Positions 54,243 to 62,294 of a DNA stretch of 64,000 nt are shown piece after piece. Each line of letters begins with the position of its first letter. The stretch's first letter is position 1. Source of the stretch: Frigoribacterium faeni (lineage in GTDB: Bacteria; Actinomycetota; Actinomycetes; Actinomycetales; Microbacteriaceae); contig NZ_BJUV01000010.1 of assembly GCF_007988805.1 (NCBI RefSeq), positions 1 to 64,000 of the forward strand, given 5' to 3'. Under the pieces are notes generated by a model. The model saw only the letters and a list, made by a program, of their open reading frames with translations. It was not told the DNA's origin and did no database searches. The position numbers and the translations under genes are program-made.

Positions 54243-55109
54243 TCAGGGCCCGCCGTCTCCGGCCTTCGGCGTCGAGCGCACATGGACGGTCGGGCTGAAG
54301 ACGACGCCGCGGGGTGCGGGGACGGTCACGTACGGACGGGCGTCGGATCCCGCCCGACGGCCGTAGGTCATCACGTGGCGCGGGACGAACTCGCGGTCGT
54401 CGGCCAGCGGGTAGTAGCCCCGGTGCTCCTTCCGGATGAGGACGGCGAGACCGTCCGCCGCACCGTCGAAGACGAGCATGGTGCCGCCGAGTGAGGTCGG
54501 CCGGGTCGCGACGACGCGACCCCAGACGATGAGCTGTCCGCCGGCGAACCGCGCGGCCGTCGCCTCGGCGGCCGGGACGATGAGATCGCCGCCGGGCATC
54601 CACGGGCCGCCCGGCAGGGCCGCCTCGACCGGGAGGTCTCCGGCGAGCGCGGCGTCGAGGAACGCGGAGAGCGAGTGCGGATCCTCCGTGGGGCGCGGGG
54701 GCGCCGAGCGGTCGACTGCGGAGCGGCGGGTCCGGTCGCCGGGGACGGAGTCGTCGGGCCGGCGGCGGCCGTCCGGCCCCTGGCGCGGCTCGTCGTCGTC
54801 GAGCCGGAGCCGCCATCTCGTGGCCCGGGGGCCCTGGGCGACGACGTGGCCGCGATCGCCCGGCGCGTCGGCGGAGCGGAGGGAGCTCCTGCTGCAGGAG
54901 TCGATGTGCGTGCCGGCGAAGTACGGCGCCACGAGCTCGCTCTCGAGGGCCCGGGCCGTGAGCGGGCGCCGGCACTCGACCCCGTCGGGCGTGGCGCCGG
55001 CGCACCGCCATCCGGCCTTCGGCAGCCCCTCGCGCGCGACCTGCGCGATGGTCACGACCTCGTCGCGGGCGTCCAACGCCTCGTCATGCACCACGCGCCT
55101 CCCCGTCAT
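54243..55109 (-). CDS. Hypothetical protein with Cys-rich N-terminal domain
   Basis: The 288-residue protein has an N-terminal domain with spaced Cys/His residues (WRCAGATPDGVECRRPL, HIDSCSRS) that could bind zinc, a charged Arg/Asp/Pro-rich linker (about 85-140), and a C-terminal beta-rich domain (GGQLIVWGRVVATRPTSLGGTMLVFDG, GLAVLIRKEHRGYYPLADDREFVPR). The ATG at 55109 has GAGG six bases upstream; a GTG at 55130 is the alternative. The tandem-repeat region at 55206 lies upstream and may drive it. I do not recognise the family. Confidence 0.6.
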   Translation of the reverse strand: MTGRRVVHDEALDARDEVVTIAQVAREGLPKAGWRCAGATPDGVECRRPLTARALESELVAPYFAGTHIDSCSRSSLRSADAPGDRGHVVAQGPRATRWRLRLDDDEPRQGPDGRRRPDDSVPGDRTRRSAVDRSAPPRPTEDPHSLSAFLDAALAGDLPVEAALPGGPWMPGGDLIVPAAEATAARFAGGQLIVWGRVVATRPTSLGGTMLVFDGAADGLAVLIRKEHRGYYPLADDREFVPRHVMTYGRRAGSDARPYVTVPAPRGVVFSPTVHVRSTPKAGDGGP

Positions 55110-55205
55110 CGCTGCCTCAGCATGGCGCACCGGCGGCGGATGCCGCCAGCGTCGCGATCCGCGCTCAGGGTTTCCGGGCGACGCGCACGTGACGACACCC
55201 CTCTC

Positions 55206-55303
55206 GTTATTGACACTTATCCGTCTTAAGTGACAACAGCGCAGGAGTTATTGACACTTATCCGCCGTAAGTGACAACAGCGCAGGAGTTATCGACACTC
55301 ATC
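55206..55303. repeat. 41-bp tandem repeat with dyads
   Basis: Units at 55206-55246 and 55247-55287 differ at three positions; a third, partial copy (55288-55303) overlaps the last codons and stop of the MarR gene. Each full unit holds TTGACACTTA and TAAGTGACAA, an inverted repeat with one mismatch. The array lies between the MarR gene and the hypothetical gene downstream, where it could work as repeated operator or promoter. Confidence 0.85.
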
Positions 55304-55744
55304 GCCGGCGCCCGGCAGGACCGCGGCGAGCCGCGTGAGCACGGACCCGACCGTGTCGAGCGTCGCGTCGTCGTATCCGTCGAGCGCGGCCTCGAGCGCC
55401 GCCGTCGACGGATCGAGGAAGACGGCCGCGCGCTCTCGAGCCGCCTCGGTGCTGCGGAGCGTGACGATGCGCCGATCCCCGCTCTCGCGGCTGCGGGACG
55501 CGAGACCGCGCTCCTCGAGCCGGTTGATCAGGGCGTTCGTCGCGCCCGAGGTGAGGTCGACGCGGGAGGCGAGGCGGCTGGGCGAGAGCGGCGACCCGTC
55601 GTACTCGGCCCAGATGATCTCGCCGAGGGCGGTGCCGTCCACGGTCGGGAGGTCCATGTGGCGGGCGAGCTGCCGCGTGGACTCCTGGTAGCTGAGGGCG
55701 TAGTGGCGCAGGGCCTCGAGCGCGTGCCTCCTCGGGGTCGTCAT
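55289..55744 (-). CDS. MarR-family regulator
   Basis: The 151-residue winged-helix regulator (PLSPSRLASRVDLTSGATNALINRLEERGLASR, SRESGDRRIVTLR as wing) follows an FAD monooxygenase gene on the same strand, 45 bases apart, and probably controls it. The ATG at 55744 has GAGAGG seven bases upstream; an earlier in-frame start at 55759 is less likely. Its C-terminal codons (DECR-stop) form the truncated third copy of a 41-bp repeat, suggesting the array arose by duplication of the gene end. Confidence 0.88.
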   Translation of the reverse strand: MTTPRRHALEALRHYALSYQESTRQLARHMDLPTVDGTALGEIIWAEYDGSPLSPSRLASRVDLTSGATNALINRLEERGLASRSRESGDRRIVTLRSTEAARERAAVFLDPSTAALEAALDGYDDATLDTVGSVLTRLAAVLPGAGDECR

Positions 55745-55789
55745 GCTCGATCCTCTCATCGACGGGCCGGGCCGAGTGCCCGGCGCGGT

Positions 55790-57007
55790 TCAGGCGCGGA
55801 GCTGCGGGTACTCGGCCAGCGTGGGGACGTGCTTCTCGCTCGTCAGCAGGTTGGCCTGGAAGAAGGCCCGGACCGGCTTGGACGCGGTCACGCGGTGCAT
55901 GGTCCGGACCGCCGCCCGACCCGGGGCCGACGACGGATGCATCACCTTGGCCCCGCCGCGCGGCAGGCCCTGGGCGCTGTCGGCGTACCGGCGCATCTGC
56001 TGCTCGTAGCTCGAGAAGGCCCGCGCGGGCTGGTCGGGCGTGGCCGCGAGCTCGCCGGCGAGGATGTGCGCGCCGACGAGCGACAGCGTCGTCCCCATGC
56101 CGGTCGGGCCGGAGCCCCAGGCGGCGTCGCCGACGAGGGCGACGCGCCCCTTGCTCCAGGTCGACATGACGACCTGCTCCATCCGCTGCGTGTAGAACTC
56201 GTCGGGGCGGGCCGAGAAGCCGTCGAGGATGCGCTCCGTCTGCCAGCCTGCACCGCGGTAGCGCGCGCGGAGCAGCTGCAGCTGGGCGTCGACGGGCAGC
56301 TGCTCGAAGCCCATGGGCTCGGACTCGAACGACATGCTCGCGCGGATCGTGCCCTCGTTGTCCGGTCGGACGGACGCGACGCGGCCGCGGGTGCCCGTGA
56401 ACCAGTCCCAGGTGTCGACGTCGTCGGGGCGGCGGTCGAGGGTGCCGTAGGTGATGCTGACGCCGAAGTCGCGCAGCTCGGTCTCGTCGGAGAAGAGGAG
56501 GCGCCGGGTGCGTGAGCTGCGCCCCTCGGCCACCAGGAGCAGGTCGAAGCGCTCCTCGGCACCGCTGTCGAACGTGACGTCGATGCCGGTGGCGTCCTGG
56601 TCGACCCCGGTGACGAAGTCGCCGTAACGGCGTTCCACCTCGGCGGGGACGATGTCGACGAGGATGCCCGCGAGGCGACCGCGCAGGATCTCGACCTCGG
56701 CGGTCGGGCCGTCCTGTCCCTCCTCCTTGGGGAACACGGCGTAGGCGCGGCCGGTCTCGTCGACGAAGCGGGTGCCCTCCTCGCCGGTGAGGTTGGCGAG
56801 GACGGTCTCCTCGACGCCCATCCGGACGAGGATCTCGCGACCGAGACCGCGCACGTCGATGTTCTGGCCCGTCTCGCGCGGCTCGGCGGAGCGCTCGAGC
56901 AGGACGACGTCGAAGCCGGATCTCGCGAGACCCCAGGCGAGGGCGGGGCCGGCGATGCTCGCCCCGGTGACGAGGACGCGCGGAGCAGAGTTCGGGGTGG
57001 TGGGCAT
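55790..57007 (-). CDS. FAD-dependent monooxygenase
   Basis: The 405-residue group A flavoprotein hydroxylase has the FAD motif VLVTGASIAGPALAWGL (GxGxxG variant GASIAG), the DG-like segment near residue 160, and RVALVGDAAWGSGPTGMGTTL (GD motif) near 285. It resembles tetracycline-degrading (TetX-like) and related hydroxylases of small aromatics. The ATG at 57007 opens the conserved PTTPNSAPRVLVTG start; a longer frame to 57040 is less likely. The MarR gene follows. A strong dyad lies 48-74 bases upstream. Substrate unknown. Confidence 0.87.
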   Translation of the reverse strand: MPTTPNSAPRVLVTGASIAGPALAWGLARSGFDVVLLERSAEPRETGQNIDVRGLGREILVRMGVEETVLANLTGEEGTRFVDETGRAYAVFPKEEGQDGPTAEVEILRGRLAGILVDIVPAEVERRYGDFVTGVDQDATGIDVTFDSGAEERFDLLLVAEGRSSRTRRLLFSDETELRDFGVSITYGTLDRRPDDVDTWDWFTGTRGRVASVRPDNEGTIRASMSFESEPMGFEQLPVDAQLQLLRARYRGAGWQTERILDGFSARPDEFYTQRMEQVVMSTWSKGRVALVGDAAWGSGPTGMGTTLSLVGAHILAGELAATPDQPARAFSSYEQQMRRYADSAQGLPRGGAKVMHPSSAPGRAAVRTMHRVTASKPVRAFFQANLLTSEKHVPTLAEYPQLRA

Positions 57008-57054
57008 GGGGGCCTTCCGTCGGTGGTGCCGTCCGGCCACTGTATCGAGATCAC

Positions 57055-57081
57055 TTCACTGTGAAGTCACTTCACAGTGAA
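57055..57081. promoter_or_regulatory. Operator-like dyad before the FAD monooxygenase
   Basis: TTCACTGTGAA (57055-57065) and its exact complement TTCACAGTGAA (57071-57081) flank GTCAC. Each arm is itself nearly palindromic, and TCACTTCAC with GTGAA repeats directly at a 16-bp interval. It overlaps the probable -35 of the monooxygenase (TACAGT is a likely -10 at about 57038-57043) and the 3' end of the upstream gene. Confidence 0.75.
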
Positions 57082-57863
57082 TGCAGAGGTGGTCGCGACA
57101 GGACAGGCGCGGTGACCCACTCCCGCACCAGGGCGGTGAAGCCGGAGGGCGGCACCTCCGCCTCGATGAAGAGGCGGCCCTTCCGCGCCCCATCGGCAAG
57201 CCGGTGCAGGAGTCGCGCCGCGTCGAGTCGGCTTCCCGCCAGGGGTTCGTCGTCGAGCCGCCAGCCACCCGTGTCCGTGTCCCCGTACTGGTTCCTGATG
57301 GAGAGCAGGTGGTGCAGATCGGTGACGTCCTTCGGCTCCGACCTGTTCGCCGTCGCATTGGCCTTCAGGATCACGGCAGCCTCGACGGTGGGCACGGAGA
57401 CATCGAAGCGATCCTCCCGCCCATCGGTGTAGACCACTGTCACGTCGATGACGATCGGCTCGCCACTGAGCGCCAGGGCGAGTCCCGGGGTCGCATCGTA
57501 GGCACGCCCTCCGACGATCAGGGGTCGGAACCGGCCATCCAGGCTGGGGACGAGCAGGTCGATGGCTCGATCCCCCCGCACGAGACGGTTCCCGCGTTCC
57601 GGCTTGTAGCCGGCGGCCATCAGCCGCTCGTGGACGACCTCCGTCCCTGCGATCTCCGCGCTGATGCCCGCATCAGCGTCACCCGTCCTCCGGGGCACCA
57701 GGTCACCCACAGGAAACGCAGCGAGGAGCAGTCCGGCCATGTGCCCGCCGACCATCCGGGCGTCGGCCCTGTCCGCGGTCGCACGAACAGCGTCTGCGAG
57801 CGACTCGAAGGCCATGTCGTCGGCATTCGAGACGCTGGGGATGACGCAGGTACGCCGGATCAC
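57072..57863 (-). CDS. AbiEii-like nucleotidyltransferase (putative toxin)
   Basis: The 263-residue protein has a nucleotidyltransferase core: GGH (39-41), then RRTGDADAG with Asp62 and Asp64 as metal ligands, and later FDVSVPTVEAAVILKANA. This matches AbiEii/AbiGii-type proteins, toxins of type IV systems that stop growth during phage infection. The GTG at 57863 overlaps the stop of the upstream winged-helix gene by four bases, the usual antitoxin-toxin order. A related role as a plain nucleotidyltransferase cannot be excluded. Confidence 0.68.
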   Translation of the reverse strand: MIRRTCVIPSVSNADDMAFESLADAVRATADRADARMVGGHMAGLLLAAFPVGDLVPRRTGDADAGISAEIAGTEVVHERLMAAGYKPERGNRLVRGDRAIDLLVPSLDGRFRPLIVGGRAYDATPGLALALSGEPIVIDVTVVYTDGREDRFDVSVPTVEAAVILKANATANRSEPKDVTDLHHLLSIRNQYGDTDTGGWRLDDEPLAGSRLDAARLLHRLADGARKGRLFIEAEVPPSGFTALVREWVTAPVLSRPPLHSL

Positions 57864-58852
57864 GCGTCGCCCCAATGGAAGAGAGCGCGCTCCTTGAGGC
57901 GCGATATCGCGTCCCGAGCATCCGGGCCTGCTGAGCGGGCCACCTCCCACGCGGTGATGATCGGGTCGGTCAGCCTCGGGGGGCCATCGGCCCACGCGGC
58001 AGCCGTGGCGAAGACCGTGGGATCGTCGGAGACGACGACCTCCAGCGTCGGGATCGCGCCTGGACCGGTCGGAGCGAATCGGGCGGAGAGGTCGAGGTCC
58101 GAGGGGGCGTAGAGCACGGCCAGTCGACTCCGGCGCCAGGGCGCCGACTCGTCGGCGGCCACGTCGCCGGACAGCAGCGTCTCCGTATCCCCCGCGACAG
58201 CCTGGGCGCGTTCGACCTGCTCGCGGGGAGATGCGACAGCGGTCCAGGGGCGCCGGAGGCCGCGCATGCCGGGGTACTCGGCGACGAGGCGATCCCAGAG
58301 GCCGCTCGGGTCAGTGACAGTCCAGGAGCCGCGGCCGCCGCCGACTCCGTGCGGGGCGAGCGCTCGAAGTGACTGCTGGACGACCTGCTGGGTCACCCCG
58401 GCTTCCTTCGCGAGGGTCGCCTGGCCGCGCGGCTCGGCGGTCCTGAGCAGCGCCCGACCGACCGCCATGCGCCCCCATGCCACTCGGCCGCCGCGCCTCG
58501 TCGGACTGGCCGGCGTCGCAGCCGCTTCGTAAAGGCGCTGTCCCCCGCCGACGATCGCGCGACGCTCTCCCGTCGCCACCACCGCCACCAGGGGGTCGGC
58601 GAGGGCTCGGGCGGCGAGAGATGCACTGGCGTGATCGACGACGTAGAGCACACCGGCGCAGTCGCCCTTCCGCTTCACGGCGTCGAGATCGCGCTGGACG
58701 CGGCTCGGCGTCGGTGGGGCATCGAGGACGAGGGGTCGCAGTCGCCACACGCGCTCTCCCGTCGTGACGTCGACTCCACCCCTGGTGGGGTAGCTGGCAC
58801 CGATGCCGAGGTCGTCGAGGAGGGTCATGCCGTCCGCCATCGTGGGGCTCAT
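57860..58852 (-). CDS. Winged-helix protein, putative AbiEi-like antitoxin
   Basis: The 330-residue protein has a central winged helix-turn-helix (GRALLRTAEPRGQATLAKEAGVTQQVVQQSLRAL, about residues 130-165) between an N-terminal alpha/beta part (CAGVLYVVDHASASLAARALA) and a C-terminal domain (RRSRLAVLYAPSDLDLSARF). It is coupled to the nucleotidyltransferase gene. A perfect 10-bp inverted repeat before it fits autorepression. The ATG lies six bases after TAAAGT. The match to AbiEi is by layout and context more than by motif. Confidence 0.65.
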   Translation of the reverse strand: MSPTMADGMTLLDDLGIGASYPTRGGVDVTTGERVWRLRPLVLDAPPTPSRVQRDLDAVKRKGDCAGVLYVVDHASASLAARALADPLVAVVATGERRAIVGGGQRLYEAAATPASPTRRGGRVAWGRMAVGRALLRTAEPRGQATLAKEAGVTQQVVQQSLRALAPHGVGGGRGSWTVTDPSGLWDRLVAEYPGMRGLRRPWTAVASPREQVERAQAVAGDTETLLSGDVAADESAPWRRSRLAVLYAPSDLDLSARFAPTGPGAIPTLEVVVSDDPTVFATAAAWADGPPRLTDPIITAWEVARSAGPDARDAISRLKERALFHWGDA

Positions 58853-58858
58853 GGCGAT

Positions 58859-58900
58859 ACTTTACAAGTTAACTCACGGAAAAGCGATCAAACTTGTAAA
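58859..58900. promoter_or_regulatory. Antitoxin-type operator pair
   Basis: TTTACAAGTT (58861-58870) and AACTTGTAAA (58891-58900) are exact complements with centres 30 bp apart, about three helical turns. The proximal arm overlaps the -10 (TAAAGT, 58859-58864 on the minus strand) of the winged-helix gene. The area is A/T-rich compared with the rest of the window. Confidence 0.75.
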
Positions 58901-58957
58901 TACCTTTCGGTGATGACGAGAGCACTGGACACCCATCGCCCCCGAGCGCGTCGAGGA

Positions 58958-59842
58958 TCAGCTCTCGGGGATCGTGAACTGGCCGGGAGGCCGGACCGCG
59001 TCGGGGTCGGGGCCGCCGCGGGCTCCGAGGTCGAGGGCGTCGATCGCGGCGAGCTGCTCGGCCGACAGCTCGAAGTCGAAGACGTCGATGTTCTCCGCGA
59101 TGCGCTCGGGCTTGACCGACTTCGGGATCGCGCTGCGCCCCTGCTGGAGGTGCCAACGCAGCATGACCTGCGCGTTGCTCTTGCCGTGCTCGGCACCGAT
59201 CCCGGCGATGACCGGGTCGCTGAGCGGGTTCTTCGACGTCCCGTCGCTCCAGCCCGGGTAGAAGGTGATGCCGCCGATCGGCGACCAGGCCTGCGTGACG
59301 GTGCCCTGGGCGGTGTCGGCGGCCTCGTTCTCCTTCTGGGCGAAGTAGGGGTGCAGCTCGATCTGGTTGACGGCCGGCACGACCGAGCTGCCCTCGGCCA
59401 GGCGGGCGAGGTGCGTGGGCGTGAAGTTGCTGACGCCGATCGAACGGACGCGGCCGTCGGCCAGCAGCGTCTCCAGGGCGCGGTACGCCTCGAGGGTGAC
59501 GTCGAACTGCCACGGTGCGGGCTGGTGCAGGATCAGCAGGTCGAGGGTCTCGACGCCGAGCTTGCCGGTGCTGACATCGAAGGCGTGCAGGGTCTCGCCG
59601 TAGCCGTACTGGCTGATCCAGACCTTGGTCTCGATGAAGACCTCGTCGCGGTCGACGCCCGAGGCGCGGATGCCCTCGCCCACCTGGCGTTCGTTCATGT
59701 AGGCGGCCGCGGTGTCGATGTGGCGGTAGCCGGTGCGGAGCGCCGCCTCGACGGCCGCCGCGGTCTCGTCGGCCGAGCTCTGGAAGACGCCGAGCCCGAG
59801 AGCGGGCATGCGGACGCCGTTGTTCAAGGTGATGAAGTCCAT
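58958..59842 (-). CDS. Aldo/keto reductase (2,5-diketogluconate-reductase-like)
   Basis: The 294-residue NADPH-dependent reductase has the AKR signature GYRHIDTAAAYMNERQVG (Asp and Tyr), IETKVW (Lys), LLILHQPAPWQF (His) and IPKSVKPERIAENIDVFDF at the cofactor site, as in AKR5/DkgA-type enzymes. The ATG lies six bases after TAGGTT, so the message is likely leaderless. It faces the MFS exporter gene at 59943. Physiological substrate unknown. Confidence 0.93.
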   Translation of the reverse strand: MDFITLNNGVRMPALGLGVFQSSADETAAAVEAALRTGYRHIDTAAAYMNERQVGEGIRASGVDRDEVFIETKVWISQYGYGETLHAFDVSTGKLGVETLDLLILHQPAPWQFDVTLEAYRALETLLADGRVRSIGVSNFTPTHLARLAEGSSVVPAVNQIELHPYFAQKENEAADTAQGTVTQAWSPIGGITFYPGWSDGTSKNPLSDPVIAGIGAEHGKSNAQVMLRWHLQQGRSAIPKSVKPERIAENIDVFDFELSAEQLAAIDALDLGARGGPDPDAVRPPGQFTIPES

Positions 59843-59942
59843 GGTCCGAACCTACGACCGCACCACGCCCCCTGAGGGGTTCTGAGAGTACCGGTCACGG
59901 CAGCAACTCCCGCGCCGACCGCCGCGAGCACAGGATCGGACC

Positions 59943-61394
59943 ATGACCGATCTCGAGGACGCACCCCGCACCGGCACGACCCCCACCACTCCGGTGGTGC
60001 ACCGGACCGCGATCCTGGCGATCATCCTGGTCACGTACTTCATGATCATCCTCGACAACTCGATCATCTTCACCGGGCTGCCGTCGATCCAGGCCACCAT
60101 GGACTTCTCCCCCACGGGCCTGACCTGGGTGCAGGACGCCTACACGCTCGTCTTCGGCGGGCTCCTCCTGCTCGGGGCCCGGGCCGGCGACATCGTCGGC
60201 CGTCGCCGCCTGTTCATCATCGGCCTCGTCGTCTTCTCGGTCGCGTCCCTCCTCGTCGGCGCAGCCCCCTCCGGTGACGTCATGGTCGCCGCTCGCGCCC
60301 TGCAGGGTGTGGGCGCGGCGATCCTCGCCCCGTTGTCGCTGTCGCTCCTCACCGCGACGTTCCCCGAAGGCCGGGAGCGCAGCCGCGCCGTCGCGCTCTA
60401 CGCCGCCGTCGCCGGCATCGGTGCGAGCGCCGGCATGGTCGTCGGCGGCGTCCTGGCCGACCTCATCTCCTGGCGGGCCGGGTTCTTCCTCAATCTGCCC
60501 ATCGGCGCCGTGATGATCGTCCTCGCCGTCCGGTACCTCGTCGAGCTGCCCCGGGCCCGCGGCCGCTTCGACGTCGTCGGCGCGGTCACCGCCACACTGG
60601 GCGTCGGCGCCCTCATCTTCGGCATCATCAGCTCCTCCGAAGTCGGCTGGGCGTCACCGCGGACGCTCGTCTCCCTCGCCGTCGGCGTGCTGCTGCTCGT
60701 CGCGCTGGTCGTGAACGAGGGCCGCGTCGAGCAGCCGATCATGCCGCTGCGACTGTTCGCGAGCCGTGCCCGGTCCGGTGCGTACGCGATCCGGTTCCTG
60801 TACCTCGGCGCGATGATGGGGTTCTTCTTCTTCACCACGCAGTTCCTGCAGGAGGTGTTCGGCTGGAGCCCGCTGCAGGCCGGCCTCGGGTTCCTGCCCA
60901 TGACGATCGTGAACTTCGCCGTCGCGCTCTCGGTCCCGCGCCTCCTCGACCGCCTCCCTTCCGTCGTCGTGCTCGGGGCCGGCGTCGCCGTCACCTTCGC
61001 CGGCATGCTGTGGCTCAGCCGTGTCGACCAGGGCGATTCGTTCGTCACCGGCGTCGCCCTGCCGATGGTGCTGATCGGCCTGGGCCAGGGGCTCGCCTTC
61101 GCACCGTTGACGAGCTACGCGCTCGTCGGCATCTCCGGTGCCGACGCCGCATCGGGTCTGCTCAACACCTTCCACCAGCTCGGCAGCTCGCTCGGCCTCG
61201 CCGTCCTCGTCGCCGTCGGCACGAGCGCGGCCGCCGCCGCGGGTGGAGCAGACCCCGTCGGGGTCCTCAGCCGGCGGGTCGAGGTGGCCCTGACCGGGTC
61301 GAGCGTGATGATCGCGATCGCGTTCCTCGTCGTCGTCCTCGTGGTCCTCCCCGGCGACCTCGCCCAGCGGCGCGGACACGACGGCCGGGCCTGA
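59943..61394 (+). CDS. MFS drug exporter, DHA2 (EmrB/QacA) family
   Basis: The 483-residue protein has 14 membrane helices and the family motifs IILDNSIIFTGLPSIQ (motif D1), GARAGDIVGRRRLFIIG (motif A) and AGIGASAGMVVGGVLAD (motif C, antiporter). It probably exports a toxic compound by proton exchange. It shares a divergent region with the reductase at 58958 and is followed 43 bases later by an NmrA-like gene. No regulator gene is adjacent. Confidence 0.93.
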   Translation: MTDLEDAPRTGTTPTTPVVHRTAILAIILVTYFMIILDNSIIFTGLPSIQATMDFSPTGLTWVQDAYTLVFGGLLLLGARAGDIVGRRRLFIIGLVVFSVASLLVGAAPSGDVMVAARALQGVGAAILAPLSLSLLTATFPEGRERSRAVALYAAVAGIGASAGMVVGGVLADLISWRAGFFLNLPIGAVMIVLAVRYLVELPRARGRFDVVGAVTATLGVGALIFGIISSSEVGWASPRTLVSLAVGVLLLVALVVNEGRVEQPIMPLRLFASRARSGAYAIRFLYLGAMMGFFFFTTQFLQEVFGWSPLQAGLGFLPMTIVNFAVALSVPRLLDRLPSVVVLGAGVAVTFAGMLWLSRVDQGDSFVTGVALPMVLIGLGQGLAFAPLTSYALVGISGADAASGLLNTFHQLGSSLGLAVLVAVGTSAAAAAGGADPVGVLSRRVEVALTGSSVMIAIAFLVVVLVVLPGDLAQRRGHDGRA

Positions 61395-61437
61395 CCACCC
61401 GCATCACACGAACCCACTCCCGAGAACAGAGGAACCC

Positions 61438-62199
61438 ATGCCCACCACCACTCCCCTCACCGTCCTCGCCGTCGGCGCGACCGGCAGCGTCGGCCGCCAC
61501 GTCGTCGCCGAAGCCGTCCGCCAGGGCCACGCCACCCGCGCCCTGGTCCGCGACGCCTCCCGCGCCTCCCGCCTCGACCCGTCGGCCGAGACCGTGGTCG
61601 GCTCCCTGACGAGCGTCGACGATCTCCGCCGCGCCCTCGACGGCGTCGACGCGGTCGTCTTCACCCAGGGCGCCGCCTACGGCAGCTCCGACGCCGAAGC
61701 CGTCGACTACGGAGCCGTCGCGAACGTGCTCCGAGCCCTCGACGGCCGTCCTGTCCGCATCGCGCTCATGACCGCGATCGGCGTCACCCGCCGGGCCACG
61801 ACGCACGACTGGAAGCGTCGCAGCGAACGCCTCGTGCGTGCCAGTGGCAACGCCTACACGATCGTGCGGCCCGGCTGGTTCGACTACAACGACGACGACC
61901 AGCTGCAGAACGTGTTGCTGCAGGGAGACACCCGTCACGCCGGCGACTCCTCGGACGGTGTCATCGCCCGCACGCAGATCGCCCGCGTCCTCGTCGACAG
62001 CCTCACCAGCGACGCCGCCGACCACACCACCTTCGAGCTCGTCGCCGAGCGCGGCGCCGCGCAGACGGACCTCGAGCCCGTCTTCGCGACCCTCGACCGC
62101 GACGAGAGCCTCGACGGCGTCCGCGACCAGCAGAACCTGCCCGTCGACGCCGAGCCGACGTCCGTGCAGGCCGACCTCCGCGACCTCGGGCGCTCCTGA
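61438..62199 (+). CDS. NAD(P)-binding SDR-like protein
   Basis: The 253-residue protein is an atypical SDR with the Rossmann motif AVGATGSVGRHVVAEAV, LVRDASRASRL, and YTIVRPGWFDYNDDD, like YwnB/Ycf39-type flavin or NADPH reductases and sugar-nucleotide-fold proteins. AGAGGAA lies upstream of the ATG. It is probably cotranscribed with the MFS exporter. The exact reaction cannot be assigned. Confidence 0.87.
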   Translation: MPTTTPLTVLAVGATGSVGRHVVAEAVRQGHATRALVRDASRASRLDPSAETVVGSLTSVDDLRRALDGVDAVVFTQGAAYGSSDAEAVDYGAVANVLRALDGRPVRIALMTAIGVTRRATTHDWKRRSERLVRASGNAYTIVRPGWFDYNDDDQLQNVLLQGDTRHAGDSSDGVIARTQIARVLVDSLTSDAADHTTFELVAERGAAQTDLEPVFATLDRDESLDGVRDQQNLPVDAEPTSVQADLRDLGRS

Positions 62200-62239
62200 C
62201 GCCCGGGACGACTGCCGCGCACTGATCGCCGGATCCACG

Positions 62240-62275
62240 ACGACGGCCGCCACCCGGGAGGGCGGCGGCCGTCGT
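62240..62275. terminator. Terminator between convergent genes
   Basis: ACGACGGCCGCC (62240-62251) pairs with GGCGGCCGTCGT (62264-62275) around 12 bases. It separates the SDR-like gene from the convergent aldo/keto reductase. Confidence 0.75.
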
Positions 62276-62294
62276 CGGTCGCGGGCTGGCGCCC

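Noticed and set aside
55206-55303. Possible start of a CRISPR array
   Set aside because: Units are contiguous 41-bp tandem copies without unique spacers, and no cas gene is nearby.
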